NCBI GenBank assembly: GCA_044375955.1
Contig: JBILLS010000034.1
Coordinates: 1-20,441 of the forward strand
From: VGCC01 sp044375955
Lineage (GTDB): Bacteria; Actinomycetota; Actinomycetes; S36-B12
Direction: 5' to 3'
Length of the DNA stretch: 20,441 nucleotides
The notes under the pieces were generated by a model. That model saw only the letters and a program-made list of their open reading frames with translations, was not told the origin of the DNA and searched no databases. The number at the start of each line of letters is the position of its first letter. Position 1 is the stretch's first letter. The translations under genes and the position numbers were made by a program. Below are positions 6,845 through 13,397 of the stretch, in pieces.

Positions 6845-8587
6845 ATGAGCGACACCCCCGAGGACTACGTGTCACGGACGGCGCAGAAGCCGTCCCCGAT
6901 GGCGTTCCAGCGCTATCGACCCTTCACCCCGATCGACCTGCCCGACCGCACCTGGCCCTCTGCGGTGATCACGCAGGCACCGCGGTGGTGTGCGGTCGAT
7001 CTCCGGGACGGCAATCAGGCACTGATCGATCCGATGACCCCCTCGCGGAAATTGCGGATGTTCCAGCTGCTCGTGTCGATGGGTTACAAGGAGATCGAGG
7101 TCGGCTTTCCGTCGGCATCCCAGACCGACTTCGACTTCGTCCGCCAGATCATCGAGGAGGACCTGATCCCCGATGACGTCGTGATCCAAGTGCTGACCCA
7201 GTCGCGCGAGCACCTGATCGAGCGCACATTCGAATCCATCCAAGGGTCGCGGCAAGCGATCGTGCATCTCTACAACTCGACGTCCACCCTCCAGCGCCGC
7301 GTGGTCTTCGGTCTTGACATGGATGGCATCCGCGACATCGCCGTACACGGCGCCCAGCTGTGCCAGAAGTTCGCCGATGAGATGTCCGGAGATACGGAGA
7401 TCTACTTCGAGTACTCCCCGGAGTCCTACACAGGAACGGAACTCGAGTTCGCGCGCGATGTCTGCAATGCGGTCACAGATGTCTGGCAGCCGACTCCGGA
7501 TCGCAAGGTGATCCTGAATCTCCCGGCGACCGTGGAGATGGCTACACCCAACGTCTACGCCGACTCGATCGAGTGGATGAATCGCAATCTGGCCCGCCGC
7601 GACTCCGTCGTGCTGTCCCTCCACCCACACAATGACCGAGGAACAGCGGTTGCCGCCGCGGAACTCGGGTTCATGGCGGGCGCCGATCGCATAGAAGGGT
7701 GCCTGTTCGGGAACGGTGAACGCACCGGCAACGTGTGTCTGGTCACTCTGGGCATGAACCTCTTCAGTCAGGGGATCGATCCGCAGATCGATTTCCGCGA
7801 TATCGACGGAATCCGGCGCACGGTGGAGTACTGCAACCAGATTTCCGTGCACGAACGCCACCCCTACGGGGGCGATCTGGTCTACACCGCCTTCTCGGGG
7901 TCGCATCAGGATGCGATCAACAAGGGCTTCCGTGCGATGGAGGTCGACGCGGAGGCGGCAGGTTCACCGGTGGACGACTTCCGCTGGGAAGTCCCCTACC
8001 TGCCCATCGACCCCAAGGACGTCGGGCGCACGTACGAGGCAGTGATCCGGGTCAATAGCCAGTCGGGCAAGGGTGGCGTGGCCTACATCATGCGTACCGA
8101 GCACAGCCTGGAACTCCCGCGCCGACTCCAGATCGAGTTCTCCCAGGTCATCCAGGGCGTCACGGACTCCGAGGGGGGTGAAGTGACCCCGGAGGATATG
8201 TGGGCGACCTTCTCCGCCGAATACCTGCCGGATCCCAAAGCCCCGTGGGGTCGATTCGCCCTGAAGTCCGTGAAGCAGGACAGCGCCGTGGATGGCGACA
8301 CCACGGTCGACGTAGTCCTGCTCGACCGCGGCGCCGAGGTGGCGCTGACCGGCGTCGGAAACGGACCCATCGCGGCCTTCTGCGATGCGCTCGCCTCCCA
8401 CGGCGTCAACGTCAGCGTCCTCGACTATGCCGAGCATGCGATGAGTGCGGGTGGCGACGCCAAGGCTGCCTCGTACCTCGAATGCACGGTCGACGGCACA
8501 GTCCTGTGGGGTGTCGGCATTGATTCGTCGATCACGACGTCGTCACTGAAAGCCATCATCAGTGCCGTCAATCGCGCCGTGCGCTGA
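6845..8587 (+). CDS. leuA: 2-isopropylmalate synthase
   Basis: 580 residues from ATG 6845, with SD GAGGAG 5 nt upstream; an in-frame upstream codon at 6812 lies inside the regulatory helices and is not the start. The enzyme condenses 2-oxoisovalerate with acetyl-CoA, the committed step to leucine. The long-form N-terminal extension leads into WCAVDLRDGNQALIDPM (catalytic R54, D55). The metal-site LSLHPHNDRGTAVAAAELGF and GNGERTGNV follow. A linker (YCNQISVHERHPYGGDLVYTAFSGSHQDAI) and a C-terminal LeuA dimer/allosteric domain from about residue 430 provide leucine feedback inhibition in this family. It is the only plus-strand gene in the left half and converges on serA with 2 nt between stop codons. 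Confidence 0.97.
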   Translation: MSDTPEDYVSRTAQKPSPMAFQRYRPFTPIDLPDRTWPSAVITQAPRWCAVDLRDGNQALIDPMTPSRKLRMFQLLVSMGYKEIEVGFPSASQTDFDFVRQIIEEDLIPDDVVIQVLTQSREHLIERTFESIQGSRQAIVHLYNSTSTLQRRVVFGLDMDGIRDIAVHGAQLCQKFADEMSGDTEIYFEYSPESYTGTELEFARDVCNAVTDVWQPTPDRKVILNLPATVEMATPNVYADSIEWMNRNLARRDSVVLSLHPHNDRGTAVAAAELGFMAGADRIEGCLFGNGERTGNVCLVTLGMNLFSQGIDPQIDFRDIDGIRRTVEYCNQISVHERHPYGGDLVYTAFSGSHQDAINKGFRAMEVDAEAAGSPVDDFRWEVPYLPIDPKDVGRTYEAVIRVNSQSGKGGVAYIMRTEHSLELPRRLQIEFSQVIQGVTDSEGGEVTPEDMWATFSAEYLPDPKAPWGRFALKSVKQDSAVDGDTTVDVVLLDRGAEVALTGVGNGPIAAFCDALASHGVNVSVLDYAEHAMSAGGDAKAASYLECTVDGTVLWGVGIDSSITTSSLKAIISAVNRAVR

Positions 8588-8589
8588 CG

Positions 8590-10173
8590 TCAGACCAGGG
8601 CGACGGCTCGACCGGAGTGTGCGTCGATCTGCGCGGTGATCGCGTCGAGCGAAGCTCCCGGAATCGCCGAGTCCACACTCAACACGATGAGGGCGTGGCC
8701 GGTGTCATCGCGGCTGACCTGCATGCTGCCGATGTTGACACCCGCTTCCCCGAGGATGCGACCCACCACTCCGACGACACCCGGCCGGTCGTGGTAGCGG
8801 AAGATGGCGAGATGGTCGCTGATGGGGACGTCGACGTCGAAGCCGTCGATCTCGACCACCTTGGAGACATTCCGTGATCCGGTGACCGTGCCGGCGATCG
8901 AGACCGTCGTTCCGCCGGTCAGGGTCAGCCCGACGCGCACCAGGCACCGGTGATCACCGGCGTCGGCGCCTGTGGTGAGGGCCACTTCGACCCCCCGCTG
9001 CTCGGCGAGGACCGGTGCGTTCACGAACGAGACCGGATCGTGGACGAGCATCTGGAAGACACCCTTGAGCGCGGAGAGCTCCAGGACCCGCACATCGTGC
9101 TCGACCACGTCACCGAGGACCTCGACGTCCACCCGCTCGACCGCGTCGGTGGCCAGGGAGGAGGCGATCTGACCGACCTTCTCGGCCAACGGGACCAGCG
9201 GTCGGATCGGCGCCGCCAGCTGCCCGCCCTGCACGTTGACGGCGTCGGGGACCAACTCCCCCGCCAGTGCAAGACGCACCGAGCGCGCCACGGCGATACC
9301 GGCCTTCTCCTGCGCCTCGTCGGTGGATGCACCCAAGTGCGGGGTGGCAACCACGGACTCGAGAGTGAACAGGGGGGAGTCTGTGCAGGGTTCCTTGGCG
9401 TACACGTCCAGGCCTGCACCTGCAACACGGCCCTCGGAGATCGCTCGGTAGAGCGCGTCTTCATCGACGATCCCCCCGCGGGCAGCGTTGATGATGCGCA
9501 CGCTCGGCTTCACCTTGCGCAGCGCCTCGTCACCGATCAGACCCACGGTTTCCGGAGTCTTGGGCAGGTGAACCGTGATGAAGTCCGACTCCGCAAGCAA
9601 TTCATCCAGGGGCATCATGCGCACCCCGAGTTGCGCGGCCCGTGCGGGCTGCACATACGGGTCGTAGGCGACCAGACGCACTCCGAACGCCGACAGACGC
9701 TGCGCGACCAGGATCCCAATCCGCCCCAAGCCGACGATGCCAACGGTCTTATCGGCGACCTCGACGCCTGTGTACTTGGACCGCTTCCATTCACCCTTGT
9801 GGAGGGCCGAGTTGGCGGGGACGATGTTGCGTGCGCTGGCAAGAAGAAGCCCAACCGCCAGCTCGGCGGCGCTCACGATGTTCGAGGTCGGGGCATTGAC
9901 GACCATCACGCCCGCTTGGGTGGCTGCCTTGACATCGACGTTGTCGAGTCCGACGCCGGCGCGTGCTACGACCTTCAGGCGCGGAGCCGCCGCAATCGCC
10001 TCTGCGTCGACCTGGGTCGCCGAGCGTACGAGGATCGCATCCACATCGGTGATTGCCGCGAGGAGCGCGGCACGGTCGACACCGTCGCAGTGCACGATCT
10101 CGAAGTCTGGGCCGAGCGCTTCCACCGTTGCGGGCGAGAGTTCTTCGGCGATCAACACGCGCGGCTTGGTCAC
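8590..10173 (-). CDS. serA: D-3-phosphoglycerate dehydrogenase, long ASB/ACT form
   Basis: 527 residues from GTG 10173. It oxidises 3-phosphoglycerate to 3-phosphohydroxypyruvate, the first step to serine. The catalytic domain is followed by a Rossmann motif KTVGIVGLGRIG (about 142-153). The active-site series is NAARGGIVDEDAL, the Glu in DVYAKEP, and His in ATPHLGAST. The C-terminal half has the allosteric substrate-binding (ASB) domain and an ACT domain (FRYHDRPGVVGVVGRILGEAGVNIGSMQVSRD), so serine feedback inhibition is expected. It is the last gene of the ilvB operon, 9 nt after the photolyase-like gene. TAGGAT plus 6 nt precedes the GTG; the AGGA there could act as a weak SD or the hexamer as a leaderless -10. 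Confidence 0.97.
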   Translation of the reverse strand: MTKPRVLIAEELSPATVEALGPDFEIVHCDGVDRAALLAAITDVDAILVRSATQVDAEAIAAAPRLKVVARAGVGLDNVDVKAATQAGVMVVNAPTSNIVSAAELAVGLLLASARNIVPANSALHKGEWKRSKYTGVEVADKTVGIVGLGRIGILVAQRLSAFGVRLVAYDPYVQPARAAQLGVRMMPLDELLAESDFITVHLPKTPETVGLIGDEALRKVKPSVRIINAARGGIVDEDALYRAISEGRVAGAGLDVYAKEPCTDSPLFTLESVVATPHLGASTDEAQEKAGIAVARSVRLALAGELVPDAVNVQGGQLAAPIRPLVPLAEKVGQIASSLATDAVERVDVEVLGDVVEHDVRVLELSALKGVFQMLVHDPVSFVNAPVLAEQRGVEVALTTGADAGDHRCLVRVGLTLTGGTTVSIAGTVTGSRNVSKVVEIDGFDVDVPISDHLAIFRYHDRPGVVGVVGRILGEAGVNIGSMQVSRDDTGHALIVLSVDSAIPGASLDAITAQIDAHSGRAVALV

Positions 10174-10179
10174 CGCGCG

Positions 10180-10185
10180 ATCCTA
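10180..10185 (-). promoter_or_regulatory. Candidate internal leaderless -10 box (or overlapping SD) before serA
   Basis: TAGGAT on the minus strand is followed by 6 nt (CGCGCG) and the serA GTG. The TAG is the stop codon of the photolyase-like gene. AGGA inside it could alternatively be a Shine-Dalgarno sequence at 7-nt spacing, so this case is more ambiguous than leuB or ilvE. Confidence 0.4.
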
Positions 10186-11460
10186 GCGGCGCCTGCCACC
10201 ACCAGCGGAGCCACGGGACGAGGTCTGCCACGCCGAGAACGACGTGAGTGGACCGGAACCCACAGGGCGCAGCCATGGCCAGGGATGCACGGCCACCATG
10301 TCCATCTGCGCCGCCCGGGCACGCCATCCCGGCACGGGAGTGAACGTCGCTGCGAGTCTTCGCCCGGCGAGAACGTCGCGCGGGTCGTCGAAGAAGATCT
10401 CGACCTCCCGCCTGCGTGCCAGATCGGCGAGGCATTCAGCCAGAAACACGAGTCGTACGGGCGAGAGACGCAGATTGCTCAGCAGTGGGCGGTCGAACAC
10501 GAATATGGCCGGGACATCGACGTGCGCACCCAGGGCCGGGTCGTCGTCACCGAGGCTCTCGGCCGTGATCCACACAGCCTCGGGCCGTCCGGTCACACGC
10601 GGTTCCAGTGGTCCCGACGTGTTCTCGGAGTCGGAGTCCCGTCGAATGCGGGGATCGACGATGGTGCGCGGCTCGGATTCACCGGTATCGGGCCAGTCCT
10701 CGATCGGGCAGTTGTCTCGGAGTTCACACCGATCACACATCCCCGGAGCTCGGTGAGTCACCTGCCATCGACTGAAGCCGTACTGCTTGCCGGTCAGAGC
10801 CCCGACCGTCCATTGCCACCCCAGGCGGTTCGCCGCCCGCGACCCGTCGATCAGGTGACGAAAGAAGTCGTCCTCTCCCACCCGCCAGCCATTGCCCCCA
10901 CGCACCGTCCAATGGGATGCCAGCCACATGCGCTGTTGGTTGGTGATCCAGCCCGTTTCGCGCAATTCGCGTAGTGACTCCGACACGCACACGCCCTCAT
11001 CGGCCCAGCTCCCAGGACCGTCATCATCCATGTATTCGGGAACGGAGAAACGAAGTGAGTGCCGCGTGGCAGTGCCCAGTCGCGCGTAGAGATGGCGGGC
11101 GTACTCCTGCCACAGGAGTTCGTCGCGGAACTTGGCGCGGTCACGGGCGGGTCCGTGAACATCACTCCAGACCCGCGGCAGGGTCAGGAGACCGTGTCGA
11201 ATGTAGGGGGACAGCCCGGAAGCGCCGCGACGATCCGCGGGGAAGACATCGTTGCGTCGATCCGCGTAGCCGGTGATGTCCAATGTCGCGAGGGCCGCAT
11301 CCGCTGCTGCCTGGCCTCCAACGATCGGGCTCCCCTGCACGGGACCGCGAAGAACGGATCCCAGGTAACGCTCGACCCAGGCATGAACATCTGCCCGGTC
11401 GAAAGCGGGTGCGGGAAGTCGATCAGGTGACAAGGCGGATCCGTATTGGACCGCGTGCAT
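10183..11460 (-). CDS. Photolyase/cryptochrome-family protein with apparent reversed domain order
   Basis: 425 residues from ATG 11460 (the frame stays open to 11589). Residues 45-255 look like the FAD-binding domain of photolyases: ASGLSPYIRHG, FRDELLWQEYARHL, ETGWITNQQRMWLASHW, GWRVGEDDFFRHLIDGSRAANRLGWQW. Counterparts of E. coli D372 (D205), N378 (N211), W382 (W215) and W359 (W192) are visible. C242, C245 and C251 form a CxxCx5C group, with C158 as a possible fourth metal ligand. The alpha/beta domain is missing from the N-terminus. Residues 293-412 (AVWITAESLGDDDPALG, AIFVFDR, VRLVFLAECLADL, FFDDPRDVL, FTPVPGW) resemble a shortened photolyase alpha/beta domain placed after it. The role is likely light-dependent DNA repair or photoreception; activity is uncertain. 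It overlaps the upstream DUF2256 gene by 38 nt and lies 9 nt before serA. No SD is seen. Confidence 0.75.
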   Translation of the reverse strand: MHAVQYGSALSPDRLPAPAFDRADVHAWVERYLGSVLRGPVQGSPIVGGQAAADAALATLDITGYADRRNDVFPADRRGASGLSPYIRHGLLTLPRVWSDVHGPARDRAKFRDELLWQEYARHLYARLGTATRHSLRFSVPEYMDDDGPGSWADEGVCVSESLRELRETGWITNQQRMWLASHWTVRGGNGWRVGEDDFFRHLIDGSRAANRLGWQWTVGALTGKQYGFSRWQVTHRAPGMCDRCELRDNCPIEDWPDTGESEPRTIVDPRIRRDSDSENTSGPLEPRVTGRPEAVWITAESLGDDDPALGAHVDVPAIFVFDRPLLSNLRLSPVRLVFLAECLADLARRREVEIFFDDPRDVLAGRRLAATFTPVPGWRARAAQMDMVAVHPWPWLRPVGSGPLTSFSAWQTSSRGSAGGGRRR

Positions 11461-11794
11461 GCGAGGGGTCCACGACGCGGCCTCCCTGGCAGATCTCGAC
11501 ACGCCCCTCCGCGACGAGGCGGCGCGCTGCACGTCGGACCGGCTCCATAAGCGGCCGCCAGTCCTCTGCGACACCTCGAGCGACGTCACTCGGACATATG
11601 GTTGCCGCGCGCGGTCGCGCCTCGAGCATGGAGAGGATCAGAGCCTCGAGTTCGCGATCACTGTCAGGAACTCCCCGCCTGCGGCACGCCTCCGAGCAGT
11701 ACCGCACCGATTCCCAATTCCGCGCCCAGGACTTTCGCCACGTCATGGTTCGCCCACACGACGCACATACCTTCGTGCGCTCGGCAGGGCTCAT
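11423..11794 (-). CDS. DUF2256 and DUF3253 domain protein
   Basis: 123 residues from ATG 11794, chosen because MSPAERTKVCASCGR fits the usual N-terminus and the ATG falls just after the ilvC stop. The frame extends to ATGs at 11827 and 11833 inside ilvC, and none of the starts has a good SD. Residues about 9-40 form a DUF2256 zinc-ribbon-like module: CASCGR, TWRKSWARNWESVRYCSEACRR, with four Cys as CxxC and CxxxC. Residues about 48-123 form a DUF3253 winged-helix-like domain: ILSMLEARPRAATICPSDVARGV, WRPLMEPVRRAARRLVAEGRVEI, RGPIRIRL. The molecular function is not known. DUF2256 proteins are often found beside photolyase/cryptochrome genes, as here. Confidence 0.85.
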   Translation of the reverse strand: MSPAERTKVCASCGRTMTWRKSWARNWESVRYCSEACRRRGVPDSDRELEALILSMLEARPRAATICPSDVARGVAEDWRPLMEPVRRAARRLVAEGRVEICQGGRVVDPSHARGPIRIRLVT

Positions 11795-11801
11795 CGTGCC
11801 G

Positions 11802-12830
11802 TCAGCGCGCTGCCGTGCCCTCGACATAGTCATCGTCCGACTTCTTGACCCAGCTCATCATCTTGCGGAGTTCACGACCGACGGCCTCGATGGGGTGCTT
11901 CTCCCCCTTGGCTCGTAACTCCTTGAACTCCACTGCGCCACTGCGCTGGTCCTTGATGAAGCGTTCAGCGAATGTTCCGTTCTGGACGTCCGCGAGCACG
12001 GCCTTCATGTTCTCCTTGACACTCGGGTCGATCACGCGTGGTCCGGAGACATAGTCCCCGTACTCGGCGGTGTCGGAAACACTCCAGCGTTGCTTGGCGA
12101 TGCCGCCCTCGTACATGAGGTCGACGATGAGTTTGAGTTCGTGCAGGCACTCGAAGTAGGCGACCTCGGGCTGGTAGCCCGCCTCCACGAGGGTTTCGAA
12201 GCCGTACATCACGAGCTGGCTCGCGCCACCACAGAGCACCGCCTGCTCACCGAACAGATCGGTCTCCGTCTCTTCGGTGAACGTGGTCTTGATCCCGCCG
12301 GCGCGCAACCCGCCGATTGCGGCCGCATAGCTCAGCGCAAGCGGCCACGCACCACCCGTGGCGTCCTGCTCGACAGCCACGATCACCGGCACCCCACGTC
12401 CACCCTCATACTCGCGGCGAACCAGGTGCCCGGGCCCCTTCGGCGCCACCATGCAGACGTCCACGAAGGCCGGCGGCTTGATGTAGCCGAAGCGGATGTT
12501 GAAGCCGTGGGCGAAGAAGAGCGCGTCACCCTCCTGGAGGTTCGGTTCGATGGCCTCCTTGTAGAGGTGCTCCTGCAGCGGATCTGGCACCAGGATCATG
12601 ATCACGTCTGCTTCGGCAGCGGCGGTCGCCGGATCGACAACGCGGAGGCCTGCCTCCTCGGCCTTGACACGGCTCTTGGAGCCCTCCCTCAGGCCCACGC
12701 GCACGTCGACCCCGGAGTCACGCAGGCTCAGCGCGTGGGCGTGACCCTGACTTCCGAAGCCCATGATCGCGACCACGCGGTTCTGGATGATCGAAAGATC
12801 GGCATCGGTCTCATAGAACAACTCGGCCAC
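11802..12830 (-). CDS. ilvC: Ketol-acid reductoisomerase
   Basis: 342 residues, class I (short) form. It isomerises and reduces acetolactate or acetohydroxybutyrate to dihydroxy acids with NADPH and Mg2+. The N-terminal Rossmann motif is VVAIMGFGSQGHAHALSLRDSG (GFGSQG at 24-29), and R48/S51/S53 are positioned for the NADPH 2'-phosphate. PKGPGHLVRREYEGGRGVPV and the C-terminal knotted domain (DLFGEQAVLCGG, ECLHELKLIVDLMYEGG, SDTAEYGDY) are all present. The GTG start has a strong SD (GAGGAG, 5-nt spacer). It is third in the ilvB-ilvN-ilvC order, with a 42-nt gap after ilvN and no visible terminator before the DUF2256 gene. Confidence 0.97.
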   Translation of the reverse strand: MAELFYETDADLSIIQNRVVAIMGFGSQGHAHALSLRDSGVDVRVGLREGSKSRVKAEEAGLRVVDPATAAAEADVIMILVPDPLQEHLYKEAIEPNLQEGDALFFAHGFNIRFGYIKPPAFVDVCMVAPKGPGHLVRREYEGGRGVPVIVAVEQDATGGAWPLALSYAAAIGGLRAGGIKTTFTEETETDLFGEQAVLCGGASQLVMYGFETLVEAGYQPEVAYFECLHELKLIVDLMYEGGIAKQRWSVSDTAEYGDYVSGPRVIDPSVKENMKAVLADVQNGTFAERFIKDQRSGAVEFKELRAKGEKHPIEAVGRELRKMMSWVKKSDDDYVEGTAAR

Positions 12831-12872
12831 TTCTACTCCTCGGTTCGTTGTGGTCGGAGGCTATCGCGGGTG

Positions 12873-13397
12873 TCAGGCTGTGCGATCCACGGGACGGAGG
12901 GAGCGATCCGAGATGGATCGTGAGCCTCGCCCCATGGCGACCAGGCCGGACTTCACCAATTCCTTGATCCCGAATGGTTCCAGGACTCGCAGGAGGGCCT
13001 CCAGTTTGTCGTGCGCCCCCGTGGCCTCGATCGTGACGGCATCATTCGCGACATCAACCACCTTGGCGCGGAAGAGCTGCACCGTCTCGAGGATGTGCGA
13101 GCGTGTGTCGAGATCGGCTTTCACTTTCACGAGCATGATCTCGCGCTGAACACTCGCGTCGGGCTCCAATTCGACGATCTTGAGCACGTTGATGAGCTTG
13201 TTGAGCTGCTTGGTTACCTGCTCGAGGGGTAGGTCGGCGACATTGACGACGATCGTCATGCGGGACACATCCGGGATCTCCGTCGGTCCCACGGCAAGTG
13301 ATTCGATATTGAACCCGCGACGCGAGAACAGACTCGCCACGCGCGCCAGCACGCCAGGCTTGTCTTCCACCAGCACGGACAGGGTGCTCCGGGACAT
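12873..13397 (-). CDS. ilvN: Acetolactate synthase small (regulatory) subunit
   Basis: 174 residues. It binds IlvB, raises its activity and confers valine feedback inhibition. An N-terminal ACT domain (about 4-80: LSVLVEDKPGVLARVASLFSRRGFNIESLAVG) is followed by the C-terminal ALS small-subunit domain (MLVKVKADLDTRSHILETVQLFRAKVVDVANDAVTIEATG). The length is that of the full-size actinobacterial type (IlvN/IlvH), longer than E. coli IlvN. The ATG overlaps the ilvB stop by one base (TGATG), which indicates translational coupling and balanced subunit output. Confidence 0.96.
   Translation of the reverse strand: MSRSTLSVLVEDKPGVLARVASLFSRRGFNIESLAVGPTEIPDVSRMTIVVNVADLPLEQVTKQLNKLINVLKIVELEPDASVQREIMLVKVKADLDTRSHILETVQLFRAKVVDVANDAVTIEATGAHDKLEALLRVLEPFGIKELVKSGLVAMGRGSRSISDRSLRPVDRTA

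Noticed and set aside
8950..10974. Plus-strand open frame of about 674 codons opposite serA and the photolyase-like gene
   Set aside because: It is antisense to two genes with clear family motifs, is rich in Arg/Asp/His/Gly as expected of a GC-rich shadow frame, and shows no recognisable domain.
11795..11833. Longer N-terminus of the DUF2256/DUF3253 protein starting inside ilvC
   Set aside because: No SD at either upstream ATG, and the extra residues fall outside the usual family N-terminus; kept only as an alternative.
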